NCBI GenBank assembly: GCA_963783245.1
Contig: CAWAMS010000002.1
Location: 558,001 to 622,000 of the forward strand
Length of the DNA stretch: 64,000 bases
Reading direction: 5' to 3'
Source of the DNA: Bog-473 sp963783245
GTDB lineage: Bacteria; Actinomycetota; Acidimicrobiia; Acidimicrobiales; RAAP-2
Every line of letters begins with the position of its first letter. Position 1 is the stretch's first letter. The notes under the pieces are model-generated. The model did not search any database. It saw only the letters and a list, made by a program, of their open reading frames with translations, and was not told where the DNA came from. The position numbers were made by a program, and so were the translations under genes. Shown in pieces: positions 43,362 to 52,577 of this stretch.

Positions 43362-45494
43362 ATGGCGGTCCTTCTCGGTGCGCGCCCGCCCTCGTGGCGA
43401 CGGCGGTCCGACGCACGACTTCCGGCGTTGCGGCGTGCACGTCGCCGTGCAGTGGCAGCCCTGTGCGGCGCTTCCTTCCTCGCGTTGGCCGCGGCGGTGC
43501 CCTTGGGCGTCGGGGGTCCTTCGCCCGCTGGGGCCGCGACGCCCTCGAGCGTGACGCTCGTGGGCCACGGCTACGGGCACGGGATCGGCATGGGGCAGTG
43601 GGGATCGCTCGGCTACGCCCTCGGGGCGGACGCGGGTGCGGGCAACTTCACCTACGGCCAGATCCTCACGCACTACTACGGCAACACCACCATGGAGACG
43701 CTGGGTACGCCCGGCGCGCCCACGGCGTTCGACGGTGGCAACGTCAGGGTCGCCATCACGGAGAACAACGGCAACGACCTCATCGCCATTGCTCCCTTCG
43801 ATACCGTGACGGCGACGGGGGTCTCTGCGCCGACGCCGGCGGTCTTCTTCCATCTCACCGGGCCGGGCTCGACCTACGAGGTGTTCACGGGTCCGGGCTG
43901 TGCCGGGCCCTGGAGTCCGCTGCCGGTGGCGACGAACGTCGCCAATCCGACGGCGGTCGCCACCCACGGCGGCCCGGTGGTGCTGTGCCAGCCTGCGACC
44001 AACATCGAGATGCACGGATCGCTCACCGCACTGGCGACGTCGACCGAGCAGCCCCGCACCATCAACACCCTCGGTCTCGACCAGTACGTGGCCGACGTCG
44101 CCCCTTCGGAGTCGCCGTCGGCCTGGGCCGCCCTCGGCGGGCCGGGGCCCCAGGGTCAGTCGTGGGGTTTCCAGCAGTCCGAGGCGCAGACCGTCGCGGC
44201 GCGGTCCTACGTCGAGGCCAACCCGTTGGGCTACGGCGGGTACGCCGACACGTGTGATCAGACCTGCCAGACGTACCCGGGCATGAAGAACCAGTCACCA
44301 AGTTCCGTGCTCGCCGCGCAAGATACGGCCGGGCAGGTCATGGTGACCAACGGTACGGGCAAGGTGGCGACGACCGAATACTCGGCGTCGTCGGGGGGGT
44401 ACTCCGCCGGGGCGCAATTCCCGGCTGTGGTCGACGCCGGCGATGCCGTGTGCGTCAGCGCGGCGGCCTGCAACCCGAATCACAATTGGTCGGTGACGCT
44501 CACCGCGGCGTCGATCGATGCCGCGTACCCCGCCATCGGCGCGTTCTCCTCGCTGGTCGTCACCTCGCGCAACGGGTTGGGTGACTTCGGCGGTCGGGTC
44601 AATCAGCTCACCCTGACCGGCACCGGTGGATCGGTGTCGGTCACCGGCTCGGCCTTTGCCGCCGCCTTCAATCTGCGGTCCACGTGGTTCAGCCTGGCTG
44701 ACCAACCCAGTGGTGGGGTGGGCGGGTATTGGATCGACGACAACAAGGGCGGGATCTACACCTTCGGTGACGCCCAGTACTACGGCAGCACGGGCAACAT
44801 CGCGCTGAACGAGCCCATGGTCGGGATGGCTCCCACCGCCGATGGCAAGGGCTACTGGCTGGTGGCCTCGGACGGCGGCATCTTCACCTTCGGCGACGCC
44901 GCCTTCTACGGCTCGACCGGTGCGATCAGGCTCAACAAACCGATCGTGGGCATGGCGGCCACCCCCGACGGCAAGGGCTACTGGCTCGTGGCGTCCGACG
45001 GCGGCATCTTCACCTTCGGCGACGCCGGGTTCTACGGCAGCACGGGCAACATCGTGCTCAACAAGCCCATCGTCGGGATGGTGCCGACACACGACGGCAA
45101 GGGCTACTGGTTGGTGGCCTCCGACGGCGGCATCTTCAGCTTCGGCGACACCACGTTCTACGGTTCGCTGGGGGCGTCACCGCCGAGCTCACCGGTGGTC
45201 GGCGTGGCACCGGCAGCCGGAGGTACCGGCTACTGGATGCTCGAGGCCGACGGGACCGTGAAGGGCTTCGGGAGTGCGCAAACGCTGCCGCCCGCCGCGA
45301 GTTCGCCCGCCATGGCGTCGGCCCGGAGCCCGATGACCGCCATCATCCCCTCGGCCGACGGTCAGGGTTACGCGCTGGTCGACAGTTCGGGCCAGGCCTT
45401 CACCTTCGGCGACGCGCCCTACTTCGGCGACGTGGCTTCTGCGGTACCCGGCTATTCGGGCCGCGTCGTGGGGATCGCCGCCAGCCCGGGCTGA
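43362..45494 (+). CDS. SpoIID/LytB-domain protein with six C-terminal 42-residue repeats
   Basis: About 710 residues. A Sec signal peptide (VAALCGASFLALAAAVPLG) leads to VTLVGHGYGHGIGMGQWGSLGYAL, the SpoIID/LytB Gly-His motif. NTLGLDQYVADVAPSE contains the conserved catalytic Glu of SpoIID amidase/transglycosylases, and QTVAARSYVEAN follows. From residue ~455 there are six repeats of the form GYWLVASDGGIFTFGDAxFYG. SpoIID cleaves denuded glycan strands in peptidoglycan; the repeats probably form a beta-propeller-like cell-surface module. ATG 43362 is chosen over GTG/TTG just upstream. Confidence 0.85.
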   Translation: MAVLLGARPPSWRRRSDARLPALRRARRRAVAALCGASFLALAAAVPLGVGGPSPAGAATPSSVTLVGHGYGHGIGMGQWGSLGYALGADAGAGNFTYGQILTHYYGNTTMETLGTPGAPTAFDGGNVRVAITENNGNDLIAIAPFDTVTATGVSAPTPAVFFHLTGPGSTYEVFTGPGCAGPWSPLPVATNVANPTAVATHGGPVVLCQPATNIEMHGSLTALATSTEQPRTINTLGLDQYVADVAPSESPSAWAALGGPGPQGQSWGFQQSEAQTVAARSYVEANPLGYGGYADTCDQTCQTYPGMKNQSPSSVLAAQDTAGQVMVTNGTGKVATTEYSASSGGYSAGAQFPAVVDAGDAVCVSAAACNPNHNWSVTLTAASIDAAYPAIGAFSSLVVTSRNGLGDFGGRVNQLTLTGTGGSVSVTGSAFAAAFNLRSTWFSLADQPSGGVGGYWIDDNKGGIYTFGDAQYYGSTGNIALNEPMVGMAPTADGKGYWLVASDGGIFTFGDAAFYGSTGAIRLNKPIVGMAATPDGKGYWLVASDGGIFTFGDAGFYGSTGNIVLNKPIVGMVPTHDGKGYWLVASDGGIFSFGDTTFYGSLGASPPSSPVVGVAPAAGGTGYWMLEADGTVKGFGSAQTLPPAASSPAMASARSPMTAIIPSADGQGYALVDSSGQAFTFGDAPYFGDVASAVPGYSGRVVGIAASPG
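44724..45491 (+). repeat. six ~126-bp tandem coding repeats
   Basis: Each unit encodes about 42 residues with the core GYWLVASDGGIFTFGDA and FYGSTG. Copies two to four are nearly identical in sequence, whereas the first, fifth and sixth are diverged. The high similarity between central copies suggests recent duplication or gene conversion. Confidence 0.85.
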
Positions 45495-46259
45495 GTGCGG
45501 CTGTCCAGCTGCCTGGCCGCGTCGGACTCCCTCACCACGTCGGCGAGGCGGGGGAACCGGCGCAGGCGCCCGAGAGGCCCCAGCAACCCGGCATCGACGC
45601 CGTGGTCGGCGGCGCGGAGCAACCGCAGGTCTCCGCGGCTGTTCCCGTAGGCCCAGAGTTCGGGTTGATCGCTGCCTCCTCCGAGCAGGCCATGGGCCCG
45701 CAGATGGACGACCAGGCGCGGCGTACTTCTCCGCACCCCGGCAGTTCTGTCCTTCGTAGCCACCGGTCAGGAGGCCCCCACCCCCGACGGCAAGGCGCGT
45801 GGCCAGGACGCCGTCGACTCCGAGGAGCTCTCCCGCGCGGTGCACGTAGCACTCCGGTGAGGCGGACACGATGACCACATGGTGGCCTTGGTCCTGATGC
45901 CATTGCAGGCGACGACGTGCGTCATGGCGCAGGTGGCGGGCCAGGTGGTGCTCGGCGAAGGTGGCGGCGCGGTCGTTGACCAACTGGGTCGGCAGCCCAC
46001 TGAGGAGCCGGGTGAAGAGCGCCTCTTTGGTGTCGTCGGTGGCCGTCCCGCCCACGAGCGCGGCCCGGAGCAGCTTGGGCGAGAGGGCGACCACGGCACG
46101 CAGCACGGGCCACATGCCGCGCAGGGAGACCAGGAAGGGCAGCACGCTTCCTCCGCTGGTCAGCGTCCCGTCGAAGTCGAACGCAGCGACCGTTGCGCGG
46201 CGGCGATTTTCGACCCCGCGGTCTGCAGGGGCATGCGGTTGGGTGGGCAGATTGGTCAC
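45452..46259 (-). CDS. HAD-IB family phosphatase (one frameshift)
   Basis: From ATG 46259: VAAFDFDGTLTSGGSVLPFLVSL (motif I, two Asp), then VIVSASPECYVHRAGELLG (motif II) and a +1 shift near 45720. The next frame has LVVHLRAHGLLGG and LWAYGNSRGDLRLLRAADHG, motif IV with the GNSxGD acid. It is of the SerB/CicA-like HAD-IB type with a small helical cap. Likely substrate a phosphoserine or phospholipid-type ester; not provable. Joined length about 268 residues. Its 3' end overlaps the SpoIID gene by 43 nt. Confidence 0.83.
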
Positions 46260-46274
46260 GGTCGGTTCATCGAG

Positions 46275-47072
46275 TCACTGGAGGGTGGTGCCGCCCCGCC
46301 CCGCCCCGCCTGCGAAGCGCAGGGCGCCGTCGAGCGTCTCGCCGTGGTCGATGACGGCGCGGCCGCGGCGCGCCTCGTTCACGGCCGCCTCACCCTCGGT
46401 CATTCCCCACTGCTCCAGCACCGACATGCGATCAGAACGTAGACAGAACTGGGGCAGTGCGGCCAGTTGACGGGCCAGGCCCACCGAGGCGGCGAGCGTG
46501 GTGCCGGGGTCCACGACCCGGTTGACCAGGCCGATCTGCAGGGCTTCGGCCGCGTCGACGGCCCTTCCGGTCAGGATGATGTCCATGGCCCGCCCGTGGC
46601 CGATGAGGCGGGGGAGGCGGACGGTCCCGAGGTCGCAGAGCGGGACGCCGAAGCGACGTTCGAAGGCGCCGAAGATGGCGTCTTCGGCGCTCACCCGCAG
46701 GTCGCACCACAGCGCGAGCTCGACGCCGCCGGCCACGGCGAATCCCTCAACGGCGGCGATCACCGGTTTGGTGAGCGTGAGCCGGGTCGGGCCCATCGGC
46801 CCGGGCCCGTCGTCCGGAATGGGCCGGCGGTCGCCCTCGGAGAGCGCCTTGAGGTCGGCTCCGGCACAGAACGTGCCTCCGGCACCGGTCAGGATGGCCA
46901 CGGACCGGTTCTCGTCCTGCTCGAACTCGAGGAAGGCCGTGAGGAGTTGCGCGGCGCACAGGCTGTCCACGGCGTTGCGCCGCTCGGGCCGCGTGATCTC
47001 CACGACGGTGACCGGGCCGTCGTGAACGACCGAGACCGCATCGGTCCGGTAAGGGGTGTAGACCGGGGTCAC
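46275..47072 (-). CDS. enoyl-CoA hydratase/isomerase family protein
   Basis: 265 residues, GTG start. ITRPERRNAVDSLCAAQLL, the oxyanion segment GAGGTFCAGADLKAL, the GFAVAGGVELALWCDLRV block with its catalytic Glu, then FERRFGVPLCDLGTVRLPRLIG with the second Glu-type position. Crotonase-fold proteins hydrate or isomerise enoyl-CoA in beta-oxidation. It is 15 nt upstream of the HAD gene on the same strand and likely shares its mRNA. Confidence 0.9.
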   Translation of the reverse strand: MTPVYTPYRTDAVSVVHDGPVTVVEITRPERRNAVDSLCAAQLLTAFLEFEQDENRSVAILTGAGGTFCAGADLKALSEGDRRPIPDDGPGPMGPTRLTLTKPVIAAVEGFAVAGGVELALWCDLRVSAEDAIFGAFERRFGVPLCDLGTVRLPRLIGHGRAMDIILTGRAVDAAEALQIGLVNRVVDPGTTLAASVGLARQLAALPQFCLRSDRMSVLEQWGMTEGEAAVNEARRGRAVIDHGETLDGALRFAGGAGRGGTTLQ

Positions 47073-47167
47073 CGGCCCATTCTCGCATGATCGACTCGTT
47101 CATCAGGTCACGCGGGCACTGCGGATCGCCCCGGGGACGGGCGTCGGTGAGGCCCTTCTCCCGAAAG

Positions 47168-47209
47168 GTGACTAACCCGGTCGACAATTGGTAGTCAACC
47201 CGGTATGCT
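47168..47209 (+). promoter_or_regulatory. peroxiredoxin promoter with a direct repeat
   Basis: TCGACA (47181-47186), a 17-nt spacer and TATGCT (47204-47209) make a good sigma-70-type promoter. Two 14-nt copies ending AACCCGGT (47168-47181 and 47191-47204, 10 of 14 bases equal, 23 nt apart) overlap it, suggesting a regulator binding site. Confidence 0.5.
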
Positions 47210-47252
47210 CACCGCGAAGACAACCCTCGCGCCAGACCTACAGGAGGCTCAC

Positions 47253-47888
47253 ATGGCAGTTCGACTCGGCGACACCGCACCCGATTTCACGGCTGATACA
47301 ACTGAAGGCACCATTAATTTCCACGAGTGGCTCGGTGACAGCTGGGGGATCCTCTTTTCGCACCCCAAGGACTTCACGCCGGTGTGCACCACCGAGTTGG
47401 GCGCCTTCTCCAAGGCCAAGCCCGAGTTCGACAAGCGCAACGCCAAGCTCATCGGTCTCTCCGTCGACTCCGTACAGTCGCACAAGGGCTGGGCGGGCGA
47501 CATCGAGGAGACCCAGGGCTCGGCGCTCGCCTTCCCGCTGATCGGCGACGAGGACCGCCAGGTGGCCGACCTCTACGACATGATCCACCCCAACGCCAAC
47601 GACACCCTCACGGTGCGCTCGGTCTTCATCATCGGGCCGGACAAGAAGGTCAAACTGACGCTGACCTACCCGGCCTCGACCGGCCGCAACGTCGATGAGA
47701 TCCTCCGGGTGCTCGACTCGCTGCAGCTGACCGCCGACTACAAGGTGGCGACGCCGGTCAACTGGACCGACGGCCAGGACGTCATCATCGTCCCCGCCGT
47801 CAGCGACGACGAGGCGAAGGAGCGCTTTCCCAAGGGTTGGAAGGCCCTCAAGCCGTACCTGCGGGTCACCCCCCAGCCCAACCGCTGA
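47253..47888 (+). CDS. 1-Cys peroxiredoxin (Prx6 type)
   Basis: 211 residues from ATG 47253 behind AGGAGG. The peroxidatic motif HPKDFTPVCTTELGAF holds the only Cys in the protein, so there is no resolving Cys. The long C-terminal part (residues 150-211, VNWTDGQDVIIVPAVSDDEAKERFPKGWKALKPYLR) is the Prx6 extension. It reduces peroxides in the cytosol using a thiol donor, possibly mycothiol. A good promoter lies just upstream, and a hairpin terminator follows. Confidence 0.93.
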   Translation: MAVRLGDTAPDFTADTTEGTINFHEWLGDSWGILFSHPKDFTPVCTTELGAFSKAKPEFDKRNAKLIGLSVDSVQSHKGWAGDIEETQGSALAFPLIGDEDRQVADLYDMIHPNANDTLTVRSVFIIGPDKKVKLTLTYPASTGRNVDEILRVLDSLQLTADYKVATPVNWTDGQDVIIVPAVSDDEAKERFPKGWKALKPYLRVTPQPNR

Positions 47889-47940
47889 TCCGGGGCGCCA
47901 CTTGCGGGTGGCGCGCTGCAGGCAGCTTCACGTGTGACGA

Positions 47941-47968
47941 TTGATGCCGGCCGAAGGGCCGGCATCAA
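47941..47968. terminator. bidirectional terminator hairpin
   Basis: TTGATGCCGGCC (47941-47952) pairs perfectly with GGCCGGCATCAA (47957-47968) around GAAG. It lies between the convergent peroxiredoxin and acyl-CoA ligase genes. Confidence 0.75.
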
Positions 47969-47980
47969 CGCGTCCGTGAC

Positions 47981-49814
47981 TCAGGTGGTGGCCGGGCCGA
48001 GGAGCTCATCGCGCAGCTGGCGTTTGAGCACCTTGCCGGCGGGGTTGCGGGGGAGTGGTTCGTCGCGGAACCAGATGTGTGTCGGGACCATGTAAGCGGC
48101 CAGACGGTTGCGCACGTGGGTGGAGAGCTCTTCTGCCCCCACCTTTGCCCCGGGGCGCAGCACGACGATGGCGCCGACCTCTTCGCCCATCGTGGGCTCG
48201 GGTACACCGATCACGGCGCAGTCGGCCACGGCCGGGTGTTCGAAGAGGGCCGCTTCGACCTGTACGGAATAGACGTTCTCCCCGCCCCGGATGATCATGT
48301 CCTTGGCCCTGTCCACGATGTAGATGAAGTTGTCGGTGTCCAGCCTGGCGACGTCACCCGTGTGGAGCCACCCTTTGGTGAAGACCTCCGCCGTTTCCAC
48401 CGGGCGATTCCAGTAGCCGCGGACCACCTGGGGGCCCTTGATCCACAATTCGCCCCGCACGTCAGGGCCGCGGGGGATGGTGTCGTCCGGCTCATCGCCT
48501 CCGAAATCCTCGGGCACGACGGCGACGTCGGAGACCGGGACGGGCGGGCCCACGCTGTCGGGTTTGGCGACGTAGTCGCCGCCCGTGTTCATGGAGGTGA
48601 TCGACGAGGTCTCCGTGAGGCCGTACCCGTTGGAAGGTTGGCCGACGGGCCACGCCTCGTGTATGCGCCGGACCAGGTCCGGCGGTGCGGGCGCGCCGCC
48701 GTAGGAGACGCTGCGGATGGACGAGGTGTCGTACTGGGCGAAGCGGGGGAAGTCGATCACCTGCATGACCATGGCCGGCACACCGCCGAAGGTGGTGATC
48801 CGTTCGCGGGCGATCAGCTCGAGCGCACGTTCGGGATCGAAGTGGTGCATCATCACGATCTTCCCGCCGGCCCCGATGTTCCCCACCATCACGGCGTGAC
48901 AGCCGGTGGCGTGGAAGAGCGGCACCGAAAGCAGAATTGCGCTCTGCACCTTCGCTGAGGGGTCGACGAGAGCCTTCCCGAACCGCAGTTGTGCCCGCGT
49001 GTTGATGAAGAAGAGGCTCATCAGGTTGGTGCAGATATTGCGGTGCGTTCCGATCGCACCCTTGGGGCGTCCCGTCGTGCCCGAGGTGTAGAAGATGGTG
49101 GCGTCGTCCTCGGGATCAATGGCGATGTCGGGGGGCGACGTGTCCGCATCCACGTCGCCGAGGGCGAGGGCGAAGGGCCATTCGGTCACCGGTGGCGATC
49201 CGTCGGACGGGGTGCGGACGGTTGCGGGCGCCCCGGTAGACGGCGTGCGGTGCTCGTCGGCCACGATCAACGCCGTGAAGCCGCTCAGTCCCCCGAGGAA
49301 TGGTCGAATGGCCTCGGCCCGTTGGGTGTCGACGAAGGCGATCTTCGATCCGGAGTCCTCCAGTCCGTAGCGCAACTCCTCGCCCGACCACCACGCGTTG
49401 AGCGGGACGACGATGGCGCCGGTCAGGGTGATGGCCCAGAACGCCATGACCCATTCGGGCAGATTGCGCATGGCGATGGCGACCCGGTCGCCCGGCAGCG
49501 ATCGAGAATTCGTCCTGCAGCCGGTGGGCCAGTGTGCAGGCGATCCGGTAGTGCTCGGCGAAGGTCGTGCGCTCGTCCTCGTAGACCAGGAACGTCTTGT
49601 CACCGTGGCCGAGCGAGAGGTCGAGGATCGTGCGCAACGTCGCTGGCGCGTTCTTCCACGTCCGGGTCGAGATGCCGCGGATGTCACGTTCCTGCATTTC
49701 GAACATCTGTCCCGGCGCGGTGAGGGTGGCGTTGGCCTCGGCCACCGAGACAGCCGCCGGCTTTTGGTTGTCCGGCGCGGCGGCTCTGACCGGTACGTCG
49801 TCCTCGATCGTCAT
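47981..49814 (-). CDS. fatty-acid / AMP-dependent acyl-CoA ligase (one frameshift)
   Basis: From ATG 49814 (MTIEDDVPVRAAA) the protein has HGDKTFLVYEDERTTFAEHYRIA, then a +1 shift near 49500 between EFSIAAG and DRVAIAMRN. The next frame carries the AMP motif TIFYTSGTTGRPKGA, GYGLTETSSI, GELWIKGPQVVRGYW, WLHTGDVARLDTDNFIYIVDRAKDMIIRGGENV and NPAGKVLKRQL (A10 Lys). The enzyme activates a carboxylic acid to acyl-CoA. Joined length about 610 residues. It overlaps orn by 4 nt. Confidence 0.88.
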
Positions 49815-50368
49815 AGGGCGGGTGGGGTGACGGCTGCGGGGTTGAAGACGGCGCCTCGATAGAAGGCGAGCTCCGCCACGCTCTCACGGATGTCCTGGAG
49901 AGCGCGGTGCCCACCCTTTTTCTCGGGCGCCGACTTGTAGATGTCGGGGTACCAGCGCCGGCAGAGTTCCTTGACGGTCGACACGTCCACGGACCGGTAA
50001 TGGAGGTAATCCTCAATATCGGGGAGCTGGGCGGCCAGGAAGCGGCGGTCGGTGCCGATCGAGTTCCCCGCGAGAGGCACCTTGCGCGCCTCGGGGATGT
50101 GCAGCTTGAGGAACTCGAGTGTCCGCGCGCCGGCGTCCTGGAGGCTGAGCGTCGACTGCTCGATCTCTCCGAGAAGCCCCGACCGGGTGTGCATGCCGAT
50201 CACGACGTCATCCATCTCGGCCAGTTGCTCCGGGGAGGCATGGACCACCAGATCGGGGCCCTCGGCCACGATGTGCAGGTCGTCGTCGGTCACCAGACTG
50301 GCGATCTCGACGATGACGTGACGTGACGGTTCGAGCCCCGTCATCTCCAGATCTATCCAGGCCAGCAT
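49811..50368 (-). CDS. orn: oligoribonuclease
   Basis: 185 residues, DEDDh fold. LAWIDLEMTGLEPSRHVIVEIA supplies Asp6 and Glu8; VPLAGNSIGTDRRFLAAQLP and the YRSVDVSTVKELCRRWYP block give further acidic ligands; KKGGHRALQDIRESVAELAFYR closes with the His-Asp pair. It degrades 2-5-nt RNA oligomers and pGpG, essential in many bacteria. It diverges from dut; the acyl-CoA ligase follows with an ATGA overlap. Confidence 0.94.
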   Translation of the reverse strand: MLAWIDLEMTGLEPSRHVIVEIASLVTDDDLHIVAEGPDLVVHASPEQLAEMDDVVIGMHTRSGLLGEIEQSTLSLQDAGARTLEFLKLHIPEARKVPLAGNSIGTDRRFLAAQLPDIEDYLHYRSVDVSTVKELCRRWYPDIYKSAPEKKGGHRALQDIRESVAELAFYRGAVFNPAAVTPPAL

Positions 50369-50426
50369 GGGCCGGATGCTACTGGTCGGGGGCCGGAGCG
50401 AGGATCCCGTCCTGTAGTGTCCAGCG

Positions 50427-50870
50427 ATGTTGCGCGTGCCCCTGCACCAGGTGGATCCCGAGCTGGGGGTGCCCGCCTATGCCAAGCCTGGCGATGCGGG
50501 AGCGGACCTCGTCGCACGTCAGCCCGTCGTCCTGCCTGCTCAGGGCGGTCGGGCGCTGGTGCCCACGGGTGTGGCGGTGGCCATTCCGGAGGGGTACGCC
50601 GGGCTGGTCCTCCCCCGGAGTGGGCTGGCGCTACGCCACGGGGTGACATGCCTGAACGCCCCGGGACTGATCGATGCGGGCTACCGAGGCGAGCTCCTGG
50701 TAATTTTGGTAAACCACGACCCGGTGGAGGATTACGCCGTGAACCGGGGAGACCGCATCGCCCAGCTGGTGATCGTGCGCGTCGAGGAGGCGTCCTTCGC
50801 ACTGGTCGACGCCGACGGCCTCGGTGAGGCGGCGCGGGGCGCCGGCGGCTTCGGCCACACCGGGACATGA
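50427..50870 (+). CDS. dut: dUTP diphosphatase
   Basis: 147 residues with the five dUTPase motifs in order: PGDAGADL (1), VLPRSGLALRHGV (2), GLIDAGYRGELLVIL (3), RGDRIAQLVIV (4) and the C-terminal GAGGFGHTGT (5). Forms a trimer and converts dUTP to dUMP and PPi. It diverges from orn with about 58 nt between the two and overlaps the WS/DGAT gene by ATGA. Confidence 0.95.
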   Translation: MLRVPLHQVDPELGVPAYAKPGDAGADLVARQPVVLPAQGGRALVPTGVAVAIPEGYAGLVLPRSGLALRHGVTCLNAPGLIDAGYRGELLVILVNHDPVEDYAVNRGDRIAQLVIVRVEEASFALVDADGLGEAARGAGGFGHTGT

Positions 50871-52306
50871 AACCGCTCGAGGGACTGGACGCGGCCTTCC
50901 TGTCGCTGGAGACACCCACGACGCCTCTGCACGTTGGGCTGGTGATGGTCCTGGACCCTCCGGAGGGCACGCGTTCGCTCTTCTCGCCGTCCACGCGGTA
51001 CGCGCAGATCCGCCGCGTCATTGCACAGCGGGTGCCTCTGTTGGCCCCCTTCCGGCAGCGGGCACTGCGGGTGCCGTTGGGGCTCCATCACCCGGTGTGG
51101 GTCGACGACCCCGATTTCGAATTGGACGACCACCTCTCCCGGGCGAGCCTGCCGTCGCCGGGGGGCCGGGCGGAGCTCGACGCGTTCGTGGCGTCCGCCA
51201 TGAGCCGCCAGCTCGATCCCGACCGCCCGCTGTGGGAGATGTACGTCGTCGAGGGGCTGGAGGGTGATCGCACTGCGCTGATCGCCAAAGTGCATCACGC
51301 CATCCTCGACGGGGTGAGCGGGGCCTCCATGTTGGCGGTCTTTCTCGACCTCAATCCCCGGACGCGCCTCGTGCCCACGTCGATCGAGAGCTGGGACCCC
51401 GATCCGCTCCCCGGCAGGGCACGGATGCTCCGTTACGCCGCATCGTCAATGTCGCAGCAACCCGCCCGCGCGCTCAGCACGCTCAACGCCGGGGTGGAAG
51501 TCATCGCCGACGTCGGCATGCACAACCGGGACCTCCTGCGTCGCGGCGAGTCGTCCCCGCCCGGCTTCTTCTCGGCGCCGCGCACCTCGCTCAACGGCGC
51601 GGTGTCCAATCGCAAGCGCTTCTCGTCGCTGTCGATTCCGCTGGAGGACGCCAAGCTCATCCGCCGTACATTCGGTGGCACGGTCAATGACGTGATTCTG
51701 ACCGGGGTGGCGGGGGGCTTGCGCCGCCTGCTCGACGAGAGGGGGGAGGTGGCGGAGGCGTTAGTGGCCATGGTGCCTGTGTCCACCCGACCCGACGACG
51801 AGGGTGATGCTCTGGGCAACCAGATCTCGGCGATGTTGGTCACGCTGGCCACCGATGTCGACGATCCGCTCCAGCGGTTGGCGATCATCGCCCAGTCGAC
51901 GAGGGTGGCCAAGGAGCAGGAGCAGCTGCACCGAGGAAGGGTGCTGGGCAATCTGGCGCAGATCTCCGCGCCGGCCATCGTGTCCCGAGTGGCGCGCGCG
52001 GTCGCCGGCACCAAAATGTTCGACCGGGTACGCCCGCCGTTCAACGTCATGGTCTCGAGCATCAAGGGCCCCGATTTCTCACTCTTCTGCGCCGGAAGCC
52101 GGGTCTCCGCGCTCTACCCGGTCGGCCCGATCGCCGAAGGCGTGGGACTGAACGTGACGATCTTCTCCTATCTCGACCAGCTCCACTTCGGGCTCCTGTC
52201 CTGCCGCAAGCTCCTCCCCGAACTCGACAACCTGGCCGTCTCCATCGATGACGCCCTCGGCGAGCTCGTCGGCTGCGCCCTCGATGCCCGCGGCGCGGTG
52301 GGATAG
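50867..52306 (+). CDS. wax ester synthase / diacylglycerol acyltransferase (WS/DGAT)
   Basis: 479 residues, ATG at 50867. LDAAFLSLETPTTPLHVGLVMVL is the start of the family. KVHHAILDGVSGASML contains the HHxxxDG active-site motif. PPFNVMVSSIKGPDFSLFCAGSRVSALYPVGPIAEGVGLNVTIFSY closes the fold. It esterifies fatty alcohols or diacylglycerol with acyl-CoA to make storage lipid, with the ligase at 47981 as a plausible source of acyl-CoA. Length is typical. Confidence 0.92.
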   Translation: MKPLEGLDAAFLSLETPTTPLHVGLVMVLDPPEGTRSLFSPSTRYAQIRRVIAQRVPLLAPFRQRALRVPLGLHHPVWVDDPDFELDDHLSRASLPSPGGRAELDAFVASAMSRQLDPDRPLWEMYVVEGLEGDRTALIAKVHHAILDGVSGASMLAVFLDLNPRTRLVPTSIESWDPDPLPGRARMLRYAASSMSQQPARALSTLNAGVEVIADVGMHNRDLLRRGESSPPGFFSAPRTSLNGAVSNRKRFSSLSIPLEDAKLIRRTFGGTVNDVILTGVAGGLRRLLDERGEVAEALVAMVPVSTRPDDEGDALGNQISAMLVTLATDVDDPLQRLAIIAQSTRVAKEQEQLHRGRVLGNLAQISAPAIVSRVARAVAGTKMFDRVRPPFNVMVSSIKGPDFSLFCAGSRVSALYPVGPIAEGVGLNVTIFSYLDQLHFGLLSCRKLLPELDNLAVSIDDALGELVGCALDARGAVG

Positions 52307-52364
52307 CGCTCCACGGGCTTGCCGCACCGCTTCGATCCGAAAACTGCAGGTAGATTCCCCCTCG

Positions 52365-52392
52365 CCCTTGCGGTTTCTCTCAACCGCAAGGG
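52365..52392 (+). terminator. hairpin after the WS/DGAT gene
   Basis: CCCTTGCGGTT (52365-52375) pairs perfectly with AACCGCAAGGG (52382-52392) around a six-base loop, 59 nt after the stop and just before tRNA-Gly. Confidence 0.7.
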
Positions 52393-52414
52393 GAAGCTAG
52401 GATCAGTGGCCCAC

Positions 52415-52489
52415 GCGGAAGTGGCGCAGCGGTAGCGCACAACCTTGCCAAGGTTGGGGTCGCGGGTTCGAATCCCGTCTTCCGCTCCA
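52415..52489 (+). tRNA. tRNA-Gly (anticodon GCC)
   Basis: GCGGAAG closes with CTTCCGC; the D arm is GGCGCAGCGGTAGCGC. The anticodon stem CAACC/GGTTG encloses TTGCCAA, with GCC at 52447-52449. The T arm is CGGGTTCGAATCCCG and the terminal CCA is encoded (52487-52489). A canonical cloverleaf. Confidence 0.96.
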
Positions 52490-52577
52490 AAATTGCAGGT
52501 CGGAGGCTGTTTCTGGACCGCCGCCCGGTGACCCTCCGACAACCAAGTCTACTAATTCCGCTTGTGGGCTCTCGGAT

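Noticed and set aside
44724..45491. CRISPR-like spacing of the ~126-bp units
   Set aside because: The repeats are coding, in frame, with conserved protein pattern and no spacers.
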